Assembly (NCBI RefSeq): GCF_016811995.1
Contig: NZ_CP069159.1
Coordinates: 992,001-1,056,000, forward strand
Direction of reading: 5' to 3'
DNA from: Citrobacter sp. R56
Lineage (GTDB): Bacteria > Pseudomonadota > Gammaproteobacteria > Enterobacterales > Enterobacteriaceae
Length of the DNA stretch: 64,000 nt
A model generated the notes under the pieces. That model worked only from the letters and a program-made list of their open reading frames with translations. It searched no databases and was not told where the DNA came from. This document shows, piece after piece, positions 25,322-35,547 of this stretch. Positions within the stretch are counted from its first letter, which is position 1; every line of letters begins with the position of its first letter. The position numbers and the translations under genes are program-made.

Positions 25322-26439
25322 GCTTCACACTCCTGCTGACGATACTGATACCAGGCGGCACATGCGCCTTCGGAAGAGACCATCAGTGCGCCAAATGCGG
25401 TTTGCGGATTACAGGTGTTACCAAACAACGAGCATTGATTCGGTTTACATTTGCCGGTCAACACTTCCCCGCAACGTGCGCGCGGATCGTCGTATACCTG
25501 CTGCGGCGCCGGTTGGAAATGCGCTTCGGCATCAAACCGTTGGTAGTCTGGCATCAGATGAACGCCAGATGACTCAATCACACCAAGGCCGCGCCATTCG
25601 CTGTCACCCGTCACGCAGAACACCTCGGCAATCGCCTGTTGCGCCAGGGCATTACCAGCATCCGGCACCACACGGCGATACTGGTTTTCGACCAGACTAT
25701 GGGCTGCGATTTTCTGCTCAACCAGCATGGCGACGCCTTGCAACAGATCAAGCGGTTCGAATCCTGCGACTACCAGCGGACGGTGGAACTCGCTGGCGAT
25801 AAAGTTATAGGCGTCGGTACCGATCACCATGCTGACGTGACCCGGTGCGAGGAAAGCGTCGATGCCACTGTCCGGCTGTTCCAGCAGGCAGCGTAGCGTG
25901 GGGATAAGCGTGATGTGCTGGCAGAAAAAGTAAAAGTTCTGCACGTCTCGCGCTTTTGCCTGTTGCAGCGTAATGGCGGTGGTCGGCATGGTGGTTTCAA
26001 AACCCAGCCCGAAGAACACGACTTTACGCGTCGGGTTTTCCTGCGCCAGTTTGAGCGCATCCATCGGGGAGTAAACAATGCGGACATCGGCGCCGCGCGC
26101 TTTGGCCTGCAGGAGAGAACCCTGCTTGCCCGGTACGCGCATCGCATCGCCAAAGGTGCAGAAAATCACTTCCGGGTGGCTGGCGATTTCGACACAGCTA
26201 TCAATTCTGCCCATCGGCAGTACACAGACCGGGCAGCCAGGACCGTGAATAAACTCCACGTTCTCGGGCAATAACTGGTCGAGGCCGAATTTGAAGATAG
26301 CGTGGGTGTGACCGCCGCAGATTTCCATGATACGCAGCGGGCGTTCGGCAGTGTATGGGAGATGGACCGCGCGCTCACGCAGATGGTCGATTAACTGCAT
26401 CACCTGTTCCGGTGCGCGATATTCGTCAACAAAACGCAT
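25318..26439 (-). CDS. hypD: Hydrogenase maturation factor HypD
   Basis: Encodes 373 residues. HypD holds a [4Fe-4S] cluster and assembles the Fe(CN)2CO unit with HypC. Visible motifs are EICGGHTHAI near residue 45, HGPGCPVCVLP near residue 70, FGLGFETTMPTT, and the C-terminal Cys set in RCGEVLTGKCKPNQCSLFG. It overlaps hypC (one base) and hypE. Confidence 0.97.
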   Translation of the reverse strand: MRFVDEYRAPEQVMQLIDHLRERAVHLPYTAERPLRIMEICGGHTHAIFKFGLDQLLPENVEFIHGPGCPVCVLPMGRIDSCVEIASHPEVIFCTFGDAMRVPGKQGSLLQAKARGADVRIVYSPMDALKLAQENPTRKVVFFGLGFETTMPTTAITLQQAKARDVQNFYFFCQHITLIPTLRCLLEQPDSGIDAFLAPGHVSMVIGTDAYNFIASEFHRPLVVAGFEPLDLLQGVAMLVEQKIAAHSLVENQYRRVVPDAGNALAQQAIAEVFCVTGDSEWRGLGVIESSGVHLMPDYQRFDAEAHFQPAPQQVYDDPRARCGEVLTGKCKPNQCSLFGNTCNPQTAFGALMVSSEGACAAWYQYRQQECEA

Positions 26440-26711
26440 TATTTTTCCTCACCAAACAGCAAAGCGCCGACGTCCGGCTCAACTTCAAACATGTTTTGTA
26501 GCGCGTCGAGGGTATCGCGCGCTTCGGCTTCATTAATCACACTCATGGCAAAACCGACGTGGACCAGCACCCACTGGCCTAAACGCGGCTCACCGTGTTC
26601 ATCGCAGCTGCCGACCAGCGTCAGGTCGACGTCGCGCTGAATGCCGCAAACGTCGACTTTCGCCTGGTTACCGTCAATGGTACGGATTTGACCCGGAACG
26701 CCTATGCACAT
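26439..26711 (-). CDS. hypC: Hydrogenase maturation chaperone HypC
   Basis: Encodes 90 residues starting MCIGVPGQI, whose Cys2 after Met removal binds the Fe(CN)2CO intermediate and the HycE precursor. ATG 26711 was chosen because this N-terminal Cys is essential; the longer frame begins inside hypB. It overlaps hypB by 10 bases. Confidence 0.97.
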   Translation of the reverse strand: MCIGVPGQIRTIDGNQAKVDVCGIQRDVDLTLVGSCDEHGEPRLGQWVLVHVGFAMSVINEAEARDTLDALQNMFEVEPDVGALLFGEEK

Positions 26712-27574
26712 CGCTGTGCCTCCAGCCAGTTCAGCCACTGATCCATCCCTTCGCCGCTGGTGGCGGAAATCAGAATAATTTCAATCTCCGGGTTCACTTC
26801 ACGTGCGCTGGCGATGCACTTCTCAACATCGAAGTTGAGGTAGGGCAGCAGGTCGATTTTGTTGAGCAGCATCAGCGAGGCGGCAGCAAACATATGCGGG
26901 TATTTCAGCGGCTTATCTTCGCCTTCGGTGACGGAAAGCACCGCCACTTTATGACGTTCGCCGAGATCAAAACTGGCCGGGCACACCAGGTTGCCGACGT
27001 TTTCAATAAACAGAATGCCGTTGTCTTCTAAAGGCAGACGCGGCGCGGCATCGGCAATCATCTGCGCGTCAAGGTGGCAGCCTTTACCGGTGTTCACCTG
27101 GATGGCCGGCGTGCCGGTGGCGCGAATACGGGCTGCATCGTTGACGGTCTGCTGGTCGCCTTCAATCACCGCACACGGCACGCGCTCTTTCAGTTTCATC
27201 AGCGTTTCGGTGAGCAGCGTGGTTTTGCCGGAACCAGGGCTTGAGACAAGGTTAAGCACCAGATGCTGGCGAGCAGCGAAGCGAGCGCGGTTACGTTCGG
27301 CCAGGCGGTTGTTTTTGTCCAGCACGTCGATTTCAACTTCCAGCATCCGGCGCTGGCTCATGCCTGGCGCATGGGTTCCGGCTTCGCCGTGCCCATAATG
27401 CAGGTCGCCTTCTTCCGTCTGGCTGGGGGTAAAATTGGACGTCTTCACGCCGGTGATATTGAGCGCCGGGCGAGCCGCCGGGGCAAATGGCGCACCACGA
27501 AACGCCGAATGAGGGTTATGTTCATCGCCCTCGATATAAAGGTTGCCTTCAGCGCAACCGCATGTTGTACACAT
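26702..27574 (-). CDS. hypB: Nickel-inserting GTPase HypB
   Basis: Encodes 290 residues. The N-terminal high-affinity Ni site [10 protein letters not shown] (Cys2, Cys5, Cys7) is intact; the G domain has [11 protein letters not shown] and [10 protein letters not shown]. It lacks the His-rich tract seen in some HypB proteins. It delivers nickel with HypA and SlyD to hydrogenase large subunits. Three bases separate it from hypA. Confidence 0.97.
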   Translation of the reverse strand: MCTTCGCAEGNLYIEGDEHNPHSAFRGAPFAPAARPALNITGVKTSNFTPSQTEEGDLHYGHGEAGTHAPGMSQRRMLEVEIDVLDKNNRLAERNRARFAARQHLVLNLVSSPGSGKTTLLTETLMKLKERVPCAVIEGDQQTVNDAARIRATGTPAIQVNTGKGCHLDAQMIADAAPRLPLEDNGILFIENVGNLVCPASFDLGERHKVAVLSVTEGEDKPLKYPHMFAAASLMLLNKIDLLPYLNFDVEKCIASAREVNPEIEIILISATSGEGMDQWLNWLEAQRCA

Positions 27575-27577
27575 CGC

Positions 27578-27928
27578 TCACTCCTGGTCTATTTCTATTC
27601 TTCTAATTTGTAAGCCGTCATCGGCCACGATCCTCAGTGTGTCGCTGTTGCATTGCGGACAACGGCGGACGCGCTGTGTCAGCAACGTGACGTATTGCTG
27701 ACAAGACTCGCACCAACATTCGGCTTCTTGTTCTTCGAGGTGCAGTTTACAACCTTCCGCCAGGGTGCCGCGGCATACCAGATCAAAACAAAAGGCGAGA
27801 GCACTGGTTTCGACACAAGAAAATGCGCCAATTTTGAGCCAGACCCCAGTTACCTTTTGCGCACCGTGTTGTGCGGCCTGTTGTTCGATCAATTCCAGTG
27901 CCCGTTGGCAGAGGGTTATTTCGTGCAT
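27578..27928 (-). CDS. hypA: Nickel metallochaperone HypA
   Basis: Encodes 116 residues beginning MHEITLC with the Ni-binding His2. The zinc site is formed by CWCESC and CPQC. ATG 27928 follows GGGAGG and is required for His2; five extra upstream codons are rejected. It is the first gene of hypABCDE, transcribed divergently from hyc. Confidence 0.97.
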   Translation of the reverse strand: MHEITLCQRALELIEQQAAQHGAQKVTGVWLKIGAFSCVETSALAFCFDLVCRGTLAEGCKLHLEEQEAECWCESCQQYVTLLTQRVRRCPQCNSDTLRIVADDGLQIRRIEIDQE

Positions 27929-27960
27929 ATCGCCTCCCATCATCTATTGCTGCGGTAAAA

Positions 27961-27976
27961 GCAATAAACATGCCAG
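27961..27976 (-). promoter_or_regulatory. Sigma-54 promoter of hypABCDE
   Basis: On the minus strand CTGGCATGTTTATTGC has the -24 GG and -12 GC spacing of sigma-54 promoters. It lies about 33 bases upstream of hypA and fits FhlA control. Confidence 0.8.
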
Positions 27977-27997
27977 TTATTGTTTTTGGCACGCTGA

Positions 27998-28032
27998 CAC
28001 TGACGACGATGACGAAATGACATGTCGTCACT
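27998..28032. promoter_or_regulatory. FhlA upstream activating region between hypA and hycA
   Basis: Contains GACGAAATG (CATTTCGTC on the other strand) followed by CATGTCGTCA, matching the CATTTCGT element bound by FhlA in E. coli. It lies between the two divergent sigma-54 promoters and can serve both. Confidence 0.65.
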
Positions 28033-28075
28033 GCATTATTTGCTTGTATATATATGAAAAACAAGCAATTTAAAG

Positions 28076-28092
28076 TTGGCATGGAACGTGCT
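28076..28092 (+). promoter_or_regulatory. Sigma-54 promoter of the hyc operon
   Basis: TTGGCATGGAACGTGCT has the canonical -24 (TTGGCA) and -12 (TGCT) elements. It lies 36 bases before hycA. Confidence 0.85.
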
Positions 28093-28128
28093 TAAGGCAG
28101 GCTATCTCACGTAAACGGGTAACCTGAC

Positions 28129-28590
28129 ATGACAATTTGGGAAATAAGCGAAAAAGCCGATTACATCGCTGAACGGCACCGTCGCCTACAGGACCAGTGG
28201 CGTATCTACTGTAATTCGCTGGTCCAGGGGATCACCCTGTCGAAAGCGCGCCTGCATCACGCAATGAGCTGCGCGCCGGACAAAGATCTTTGCTTCGTTC
28301 TTTTTGAACACTTCACGATCTACGTCACCCTGGCTGACGGTTTCAACAGCCACACCATTGAGTACTACGTTGAAACGAAAGATAGCGAAGAAAAACAACT
28401 CATTGCGCAAGCGCAGCTGACCATCGACGGCAAAGTCGACGAGCATGTCAGCAACCGCGATCGCGAGCAGGTGCTGGAGCACTATCTCGAGAAAATCGCC
28501 AGCGTTTACGACAGCCTGTATGCCGCCGTGGAAACCAACACTCCGGTAAATATGCACCAACTGGTAAAGGGACAAATCCCGGCGGCGTAA
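28129..28590 (+). CDS. hycA: Formate hydrogenlyase regulatory protein HycA
   Basis: Encodes 153 residues, matching E. coli HycA from the start MTIWEISEKADYIAERHRRL. HycA counteracts FhlA and damps the formate regulon. It has no recognised DNA-binding domain. It is the first gene of the operon and is separated from hycB by about 145 bases, within which stem-forming sequence could uncouple the regulator from the structural genes. Confidence 0.95.
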   Translation: MTIWEISEKADYIAERHRRLQDQWRIYCNSLVQGITLSKARLHHAMSCAPDKDLCFVLFEHFTIYVTLADGFNSHTIEYYVETKDSEEKQLIAQAQLTIDGKVDEHVSNRDREQVLEHYLEKIASVYDSLYAAVETNTPVNMHQLVKGQIPAA

Positions 28591-28734
28591 GCCAGAGGTT
28601 TTGCCCGTTTTGTTCGCGATGCGGTCTGAAGCCGCGTCACGACTGTTTTGGGGATGGGAGTGTCGACGAGTGTCGAAAATGACACTTGATGGACATATTT
28701 TCGTCAAAAATGACTATCACCTGAGGAATGCCTG

Positions 28735-29346
28735 GTGAATCGTTTTGTAATTGCTGACTCCACGCTCTGTATTGGCTGCCACACTTGTGAGGCCGCCTGT
28801 TCAGAGACGCATCGCCAGCATGGCCTGCAGTCAATGCCGCGCCTGAAAGTGATGCTTAATGAAAAAGAATCTGCGCCACAACTTTGCCATCACTGCGAAG
28901 ATGCGCCGTGCGCGACCGTGTGTCCTGTCAACGCCATCAACCGCGTAGATGGCGCTGTACAGCTGAATGAAAGCCTGTGCGTAAGCTGCAAACTGTGCGG
29001 GATTGCCTGCCCGTTCGGCGCGATAGAGTTTTCCGGCAGCCGTCCGCTGCATATTCCGGCCAACGCCAATACCCCGAAAGCGCCGCCTGCGCCTCCTGCC
29101 CCGGCTCGCGTCAGCACGCTGCTGGACTGGGTGCCGGGTGTTCGCGCCATCGCCGTGAAATGCGATCTGTGCAGTTTTGATGAACAAGGTCCTGCCTGTG
29201 TACGGATGTGCCCAACCAAAGCCCTGCATCTGGTCGAAAACACCGATATCGCCCGCGCCAGCAAACGTAAGCGTGAACTGACGTTCAATACCGATTTTGG
29301 CGATCTCACCTTGTTTCAGCAGGCTCAGAGTGGGGATGCAAAATGA
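28735..29346 (+). CDS. hycB: Formate hydrogenlyase iron-sulfur subunit HycB
   Basis: Encodes 203 residues with GTG as start (MNRFVIADSTLCIGCHTC). Four Cys groups for [4Fe-4S] clusters: CIGCHTCEAAC, CHHCEDAPCATVC, CVSCKLCGIAC and CDLC...CVRMC. It links formate dehydrogenase H (FdhF) to the hydrogenase arm. The downstream hycC start overlaps its stop. Confidence 0.97.
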   Translation: MNRFVIADSTLCIGCHTCEAACSETHRQHGLQSMPRLKVMLNEKESAPQLCHHCEDAPCATVCPVNAINRVDGAVQLNESLCVSCKLCGIACPFGAIEFSGSRPLHIPANANTPKAPPAPPAPARVSTLLDWVPGVRAIAVKCDLCSFDEQGPACVRMCPTKALHLVENTDIARASKRKRELTFNTDFGDLTLFQQAQSGDAK

Positions 29347-31169
29347 GCGTAATTTCACTGATTAATAGCGGCGTGGCCTGGTTTGCCGCCACGGCGGTTC
29401 TGGCATTTCTGTTCTCCTTTCACAAAGCGTTGAGCGGCTGGATTGCGGGCGTGGGCGGGGCCATTGGCAGCCTGTTCACCGCGGCGGCGGGCGCTCTTTC
29501 GTTGACTCACGCATTGGCGGTCAGCGGTGTGATGCCGTTTATCGGACATACCCTGCAAGTGACGCCGTTAAATGCTATCTGGCTGATTACGCTCGGTCTG
29601 TGCGGGCTGTTTGTCAGCCTGTACAACATTGACTGGCATCGTCATCCGCAGGTGAAAGCCAACGGTTTGTTGGTGAATTTATTAATGGCGGCAGCGGTCT
29701 GCGCCGTGGTCGCCAGCAACCTCGGCACGATGGTGGTGATGGCTGAGATTATGGCGCTGTGCGCCGTGTTCCTGACCGGTGGCAGTAAAGAAGGCAAGCT
29801 GTGGTTTGCGCTTGGCCGTATTGGCACACTGCTGCTGGCGGTTGCCTGCTATCTGGTGTGGCAGCGCTATGGCACGCTGGAACTGCGTCTGCTCGACCTG
29901 CGCACGCAGGCATTGCCGCTTGGCTCCGACATCTGGCTGCTCGGCGTTGCCGGTTTTGGTCTGCTGGCCGGAATTATCCCGCTGCACGGCTGGGTGCCTC
30001 AGGCGCACGCCAACGCCAGCGCACCCGCTGCGGCGCTGTTCTCCACCGTTGTTATGAAGGTCGGTTTGTTAGGGATTCTGTCTCTGTCGCTGATTGGCGG
30101 CAATGCGCCGCTGTGGTGGGGTATTGCACTGCTGGTGTTGGGCATGATCACCGCGTTTGTCGGCGGTCTGTATGCGCTGATGGAGCATAACATTCAGCGT
30201 CTGCTGGCCTACCACACTCTGGAAAACATCGGCATTATTCTGCTCGGCCTTGGGGCTGGCGTGACCGGTATTGCGCTGCAACAACCGGCGCTGATTGCGC
30301 TCGGTCTGACGGGCGGTCTCTACCACCTGGTGAACCACAGCCTGTTCAAAAGTGTACTGTTCCTCGGTGCTGGCAGCATCTGGTTTCGTACTGGTCATCG
30401 CGATATCGAAAAACTGGGCGGCATCGGCAAACGCATGCCGGTGATTTCTATTGCCATGCTGGTTGGGCTGATGGCGATGGCCGCGCTGCCGCCGCTGAAC
30501 GGCTTTGCCGGTGAGTGGGTTATCTACCAGTCTTTCTTCAAACTGGGTAACAGCGGCACATTTATTGGTCGTTTGTTAGGGCCGTTGTTGGCCGTTGGGC
30601 TGGCGATTACCGGTGCGCTGGCGGTGATGTGTATGGCGAAAGTCTACGGCGTTACCTTCCTCGGTGCGCCGCGGACCAAAGAGGCGGAGAACGCCTGTTG
30701 CGCGCCATTCCTGATGTCGGTGAGCGTGGTGGCGTTGGCGATTTGCTGCGTGTTGGGCGGTGTTGCCGCGCCGTGGCTGCTGCCGCTTCTCTCCTCTGCC
30801 GTTCCTCTGCCGCTGGAAACCGCGAATACCACGGTTTCTCAGCCAATGATTACCCTGCTGTTGATTGCCTGTCCGCTGCTGCCTTTCATTATCATGGCGA
30901 TTTTCAAAGGCAACCGTCTGCCGTCGCGTTCACGCGGTACGGCATGGGTGTGTGGTTACGATCACGAGCAGTCGATGGTGATCACCGCGCACGGTTTTGC
31001 CATGCCGGTGAAAGAGGCCTTTGCGCCGATACTCAAACTGCGTAAATGGCTCAATCCGGTCTCACTGGTTCCGGGCTGGCAGAACGCGGCCGCGCCGGTG
31101 CTGTTCCGTCGCCTGGCACTGATTGAGCTGGCGGTGCTGGTGGTGATTGTGGTTTCACGAGGAGCCTGA
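29343..31169 (+). CDS. hycC: Formate hydrogenlyase membrane subunit HycC (NuoL-like)
   Basis: Encodes 608 residues with about 14-16 membrane helices. It belongs to the proton-pump antiporter-like family related to NuoL/NuoM. Conserved segments include GIIPLHGWVPQAHANASAPAAALFS and YHLVNHSLFKSVLFLGAG. With HycD it forms the membrane arm that anchors the hydrogenase. Confidence 0.97.
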   Translation: MSVISLINSGVAWFAATAVLAFLFSFHKALSGWIAGVGGAIGSLFTAAAGALSLTHALAVSGVMPFIGHTLQVTPLNAIWLITLGLCGLFVSLYNIDWHRHPQVKANGLLVNLLMAAAVCAVVASNLGTMVVMAEIMALCAVFLTGGSKEGKLWFALGRIGTLLLAVACYLVWQRYGTLELRLLDLRTQALPLGSDIWLLGVAGFGLLAGIIPLHGWVPQAHANASAPAAALFSTVVMKVGLLGILSLSLIGGNAPLWWGIALLVLGMITAFVGGLYALMEHNIQRLLAYHTLENIGIILLGLGAGVTGIALQQPALIALGLTGGLYHLVNHSLFKSVLFLGAGSIWFRTGHRDIEKLGGIGKRMPVISIAMLVGLMAMAALPPLNGFAGEWVIYQSFFKLGNSGTFIGRLLGPLLAVGLAITGALAVMCMAKVYGVTFLGAPRTKEAENACCAPFLMSVSVVALAICCVLGGVAAPWLLPLLSSAVPLPLETANTTVSQPMITLLLIACPLLPFIIMAIFKGNRLPSRSRGTAWVCGYDHEQSMVITAHGFAMPVKEAFAPILKLRKWLNPVSLVPGWQNAAAPVLFRRLALIELAVLVVIVVSRGA

Positions 31170-31171
31170 GA

Positions 31172-32095
31172 ATGAGTGTTTTATATCCGTTAATTCAGGC
31201 GCTGGTGTTGTTTGCCACTGCGCCGTTGCTGTCTGGTATTACCCGCGTGGCGCGGGCCCGTTTGCACAATCGTCGCGGACCGGGCGTTTTGCAGGAATAT
31301 CGCGACATTATCAAACTGCTGGGTCGCCAGAGTATTGCGCCTGCGGATTCCAGCTGGGTTTTTCGCCTGACGCCATTTGTGATGGTCGGCGTGATGCTGA
31401 CCATCGCTACCGCGCTGCCGGTGGTGACCGTCGGTTCTCCGCTGCCGCAACTAGGCGATTTGATCACCCTGATCTACCTCTTCGCGATCGCCCGTTTCTT
31501 CTTTTCTATCGCCGGTCTGGATACCGGTAGCCCGTTCACCGCGATTGGCGCCAGCCGTGAAGCGATGCTCGGCGTACTGGTAGAGCCGATTCTGCTGCTG
31601 GGCCTGTGGGTCGCGGCGCAGGTGGCCGGTTCCACGCATATCAGCAATATCGCCGACACGATTTACCACTGGCCTGCGGCCCGCAGTATTCCGCTGATTC
31701 TGGCGCTGTGCGCCTGCGCATTCGCCACGTTTATCGAGATGGGCAAACTGCCGTTTGACCTCGCGGAAGCGGAGCAGGAGTTGCAGGAAGGTCCGCTGAC
31801 CGAGTACAGCGGCAGCGGTTTTGCGGTGCTGAAGTGGGGCATCAGCCTGAAACAACTGGTGGTGCTGCAAATGTTTGTCGGCGTGTTCCTGCCGTGGGGA
31901 CAGATGGAAACCTTTACTGCGGGCGGATTGCTGCTGGCGCTGGTGATTGCCGTCGTCAAGCTGATTGCTGGCGTACTGGTGATCGCGCTGTTCGAAAACA
32001 GCATGGCGCGTCTGCGTTTTTGCGCCACTTCACGCGTGACCTGGGCCGGTTTTGGGTTTGCGTTTTTAGCCTTCGTCTCCTTGCTGGCGGCGTGA
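31172..32095 (+). CDS. hycD: Formate hydrogenlyase membrane subunit HycD (NuoH-like)
   Basis: Encodes 307 residues with about eight helices and the NuoH signatures RRGPGVLQEYRDIIKLL and FIEMGKLPFDLAEAEQEL. It connects the peripheral hydrogenase to HycC. It starts two bases after hycC. Confidence 0.97.
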   Translation: MSVLYPLIQALVLFATAPLLSGITRVARARLHNRRGPGVLQEYRDIIKLLGRQSIAPADSSWVFRLTPFVMVGVMLTIATALPVVTVGSPLPQLGDLITLIYLFAIARFFFSIAGLDTGSPFTAIGASREAMLGVLVEPILLLGLWVAAQVAGSTHISNIADTIYHWPAARSIPLILALCACAFATFIEMGKLPFDLAEAEQELQEGPLTEYSGSGFAVLKWGISLKQLVVLQMFVGVFLPWGQMETFTAGGLLLALVIAVVKLIAGVLVIALFENSMARLRFCATSRVTWAGFGFAFLAFVSLLAA

Positions 32096-32111
32096 TTAAG
32101 AGAGTTTGAGC

Positions 32112-33821
32112 ATGTCTGAAGAAAAAGTAGGTCAACAATACCTTGCGGCGCTGCACCAGGCATTTCCGGGCGTAGTTCTGGACGAAGCCTGGCAGACCAA
32201 AGATCAGCTGACGATTACGGTGAAGGTGAACTACCTGCCGGAAGTGGTCGAGTTCCTGTATTACAAGCAGGGCGGATGGTTGTCCGTGCTGTTCGGTAAC
32301 GACGAACGCCAGCTGTGCGGCCGTTATGCCGTGTACTACGTACTGTCGATGGAGCAGGGCGTTAAATGCTGGGTCACCGTCCGTGTTGAAGTGGATGCCA
32401 ACACGCTGGAGTTCCCGTCGGTGACCCCACGTGTTCCGGCGGCGGTCTGGGGCGAGCGTGAAGTCCGCGACATGTACGGTCTTATCCCGGTAGGTTTGCC
32501 GGACGAGCGTCGTCTGGTATTGCCGGATGACTGGCCGGATGAACTCTATCCGCTGCGTAAAGACAGCATGGATTACCGTCAGCGTCCGGCGCCGACTACC
32601 GACGCTGAGACTTACCAGTTCATCAACGAACTGGGCGACAAGAAAAACAATGTGGTGCCGATTGGCCCGCTGCATGTGACCTCCGACGAGCCGGGTCACT
32701 TCCGTCTGTTTGTTGACGGCGAGAACATTATCGACGCCGACTACCGTCTGTTCTATGTCCACCGTGGCATGGAGAAACTGGCGGAAACCCGTATGGGGTA
32801 TAACGAAGTCACTTTCCTGTCGGATCGCGTCTGCGGGATTTGCGGCTTTGCCCACAGCACCGCCTATACCACCTCCGTTGAAAACGCGATGGGCATTGTG
32901 GTGCCGGAACGTGCGCAGATGATCCGCGCCATTCTGCTGGAAGTGGAGCGTCTGCACTCACACCTGCTGAACCTCGGCCTGGCCTGTCACTTTACCGGCT
33001 TTGACTCCGGCTTTATGCAGTTCTTCCGCGTGCGTGAAACCTCCATGAAAATGGCGGAGATCCTCACCGGGGCGCGTAAAACTTACGGTCTGAACCTGAT
33101 CGGTGGGATTCGCCGCGATCTGCTGAAAGAGGACATGATCCAGACTCGCCAGCTGGCGCAGCAGATGCGCCGCGACGTGCAGGAGCTGGTGGATATGCTG
33201 CTCAGCACGCCGAACATGGAGCAGCGCACCGTCGGTATCGGTCGTCTGGATCCGGAAATCGCCCGTGACTTCAGTAACGTCGGCCCGATGGTTCGTGCCA
33301 GCGGTCATGCCCGCGACACCCGCGCCGATCACCCGTTTGTCGGTTACGGTCTGCTGCCGATGGAAGTTCACAGTGAGCAGGGCTGCGACGTGATCTCCCG
33401 TCTGAAAGTGCGCATCAATGAAGTCTATACCGCACTGAATATGATCGACTTTGGCCTCGACAATCTGCCGGGCGGCGCGCTGGCGGTGGAAGGCTTTACC
33501 TATATTCCGCATCGTTTTGCGCTGGGCTTCTCGGAAGCGCCGCGTGGGGATGATATCCACTGGAGCATGACCGGCGACAACCAGAAGCTGTACCGCTGGC
33601 GCTGCCGTGCGGCGACCTACGCCAACTGGCCGACGCTGCGTTATATGCTGCGCGGCAACACCGTTTCCGATGCGCCGCTGATTATCGGTAGTCTCGATCC
33701 TTGCTACTCCTGTACTGACCGTATGACCGTCGTCGACGTGCGTAAGAAGAAGAGCAAAGTCGTGCCGTACAAAGAACTTGAGCGCTACAGCATTGAGCGT
33801 AAAAACTCGCCGCTGAAATAA
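32112..33821 (+). CDS. hycE: Hydrogenase-3 large subunit precursor HycE
   Basis: Encodes 569 residues: an N-terminal NuoC-like part (about 1-170) fused to the [NiFe] large subunit. Nickel ligands are Cys241 and Cys244 in RVCGICGFAHS, and Cys531 and Cys534 in DPCYSCTDR. The 32-residue tail after Arg537 is removed by HycI once nickel is inserted, as in E. coli. ATG 32112 follows GAGTTTGAGC; the TTG two codons earlier is rejected. Confidence 0.98.
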   Translation: MSEEKVGQQYLAALHQAFPGVVLDEAWQTKDQLTITVKVNYLPEVVEFLYYKQGGWLSVLFGNDERQLCGRYAVYYVLSMEQGVKCWVTVRVEVDANTLEFPSVTPRVPAAVWGEREVRDMYGLIPVGLPDERRLVLPDDWPDELYPLRKDSMDYRQRPAPTTDAETYQFINELGDKKNNVVPIGPLHVTSDEPGHFRLFVDGENIIDADYRLFYVHRGMEKLAETRMGYNEVTFLSDRVCGICGFAHSTAYTTSVENAMGIVVPERAQMIRAILLEVERLHSHLLNLGLACHFTGFDSGFMQFFRVRETSMKMAEILTGARKTYGLNLIGGIRRDLLKEDMIQTRQLAQQMRRDVQELVDMLLSTPNMEQRTVGIGRLDPEIARDFSNVGPMVRASGHARDTRADHPFVGYGLLPMEVHSEQGCDVISRLKVRINEVYTALNMIDFGLDNLPGGALAVEGFTYIPHRFALGFSEAPRGDDIHWSMTGDNQKLYRWRCRAATYANWPTLRYMLRGNTVSDAPLIIGSLDPCYSCTDRMTVVDVRKKKSKVVPYKELERYSIERKNSPLK

Positions 33822-33830
33822 GGAATCGCC

Positions 33831-34373
33831 ATGTTTACCTTTATCAAAAAAGTCATCAAAACCGGCACACCGACCTCGTCTTATCCGCTGGAGCCGATCG
33901 CGGTTGATAAAAACTTCCGTGGTAAGCCGGAGCATAATCCGCAGCAGTGTATTGGCTGCGCGGCTTGCGTAAATGCGTGTCCGTCAAACGCGCTGACGGT
34001 CGAAACCGATCTGGCCACCAATGAACTGGCCTGGCAATTCAACCTCGGTCGCTGCATCTTCTGTGGCCGTTGTGAAGAAGTCTGCCCTACGGCGGCGATC
34101 AAACTGTCGCAGGAATACGAACTGGCGGTATGGAAGAAAGAAGACTTTCTGCAACAGTCTCGCTTTGCGCTGTGCAACTGTCGCGTGTGCAATCGTCCTT
34201 TTGCTGTTCAGAAAGAGATCGATTACGCCATTGCGCTGCTTAAGCACAACGGCGACAGCCGTGCGGAAAATCACCGTGAAAGCTTTGAGACCTGCCCGGA
34301 CTGTAAGCGCCAGAAATGCCTGGTGCCGTCCGACCGTATTGAACTGACTCGCCATATGAAAGAGGCCAGCTGA
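33831..34373 (+). CDS. hycF: Formate hydrogenlyase ferredoxin-like subunit HycF
   Basis: Encodes 180 residues with two [4Fe-4S] motifs ([12 protein letters not shown] and [12 protein letters not shown]) plus later Cys groups CNCRVC and CPDCKRQKC. It is homologous to NuoI and carries electrons between HycB and HycG. It overlaps hycG by one base. Confidence 0.97.
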   Translation: MFTFIKKVIKTGTPTSSYPLEPIAVDKNFRGKPEHNPQQCIGCAACVNACPSNALTVETDLATNELAWQFNLGRCIFCGRCEEVCPTAAIKLSQEYELAVWKKEDFLQQSRFALCNCRVCNRPFAVQKEIDYAIALLKHNGDSRAENHRESFETCPDCKRQKCLVPSDRIELTRHMKEAS

Positions 34374-35140
34374 TGAGCAATTTATTAGGCCCACGTGATG
34401 CCAATGGTATTCCGGTACCGATGACGGTGGATGAATCCATCGCCAGCATGAAAGCGTCGTTACTGAAAAACATTAAGCGTTCGGCGTACGTCTACCGTGT
34501 GGACTGCGGCGGTTGCAACGGTTGCGAAATTGAAATTTTCGCCACCCTCTCTCCGCTGTTTGACGCCGAGCGTTTTGGTATCAAAGTGGTACCGTCGCCG
34601 CGCCACGCAGACATTCTGCTATTTACCGGCGCGGTCACCCGCGCAATGCGCTCACCGGCGTTACGTGCCTGGCAATCTGCGCCAGATCCGAAAATTTGTA
34701 TCTCCTACGGGGCCTGCGGCAACAGCGGTGGTATATTCCACGATCTTTATTGCGTCTGGGGCGGCACCGACAAAATCGTCCCGGTGGATGTCTACATTCC
34801 TGGCTGTCCGCCAACGCCTGCGGCAACGCTGTACGGCTTTGCGATGGCGCTGGGTCTGCTGGAGCAGAAAATCCATGCGCGTGCGCCAGGTGAACTGGAT
34901 GAACAGCCCGCTGAGATCCTGCATCCGGAGATGGTGCAACCGCTGCGCGTGAAGATTGATCGCGAAGCGCGTCGTCTGGCCGGTTATCGCTATGGCCGCC
35001 AAATTGCCGATGATTACCTGCGCCAGTTAGGGCAGGGCGAACATCAGGTGGCGCGCTGGCTCGAAGCAGAGAACGATCCGCGTCTGACCGAGATCGTCAC
35101 GAATCTTAACCATGTTGTTGAAGAGGCGCGTATCCGATGA
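34373..35140 (+). CDS. hycG: Hydrogenase-3 small subunit HycG
   Basis: Encodes 255 residues of the NuoB-like small subunit. Cluster ligands are in [11 protein letters not shown], the GACGNSGG region and [10 protein letters not shown]. It has no Tat signal, consistent with an enzyme facing the cytoplasm. Overlaps hycH by four bases. Confidence 0.97.
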   Translation: MSNLLGPRDANGIPVPMTVDESIASMKASLLKNIKRSAYVYRVDCGGCNGCEIEIFATLSPLFDAERFGIKVVPSPRHADILLFTGAVTRAMRSPALRAWQSAPDPKICISYGACGNSGGIFHDLYCVWGGTDKIVPVDVYIPGCPPTPAATLYGFAMALGLLEQKIHARAPGELDEQPAEILHPEMVQPLRVKIDREARRLAGYRYGRQIADDYLRQLGQGEHQVARWLEAENDPRLTEIVTNLNHVVEEARIR

Positions 35141-35547
35141 GTGAAACGGTGGTGTTCAGTCAACTGAGCCGTAAATTTATTGATGAGAATGATGCAACGC
35201 CCGCCGAGGCGCAGCAGGTCGTCTATTACAGCCTGGCGATTGGCCACCACCTGGGGGTCATCGATTGTCTGGAAGCGGCGTTGACCTGCCCATGGGATGA
35301 CTACCTGGCCTGGATCGCCACGCTTGAAGGGGGCAGTGAAGCCCGCCGTAAAATGGAAGGCGTACCGAAGTACGGCGAAATCGTCATTGATTTTAGCCAT
35401 GTGCAAATGCTGGCGCGCGCGTTTGATAACGCGCTCGCCGTGCAGACGCCGCCACAACAGGCGTGGAGCAAGCTGATGCTCAGCATGCTTCATGATATTC
35501 ATCAGGAAAGCGCCATCTATCTGATGGTGAGGAGACACCGTGACTGA
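35137..35547 (+). CDS. hycH: Formate hydrogenlyase maturation protein HycH
   Basis: Encodes 136 residues matching E. coli HycH, needed for hydrogenase-3 maturation although its reaction is not defined. Features include [16 protein letters not shown] and [15 protein letters not shown]. It overlaps both neighbours, hycG and hycI. Confidence 0.95.
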   Translation: MSETVVFSQLSRKFIDENDATPAEAQQVVYYSLAIGHHLGVIDCLEAALTCPWDDYLAWIATLEGGSEARRKMEGVPKYGEIVIDFSHVQMLARAFDNALAVQTPPQQAWSKLMLSMLHDIHQESAIYLMVRRHRD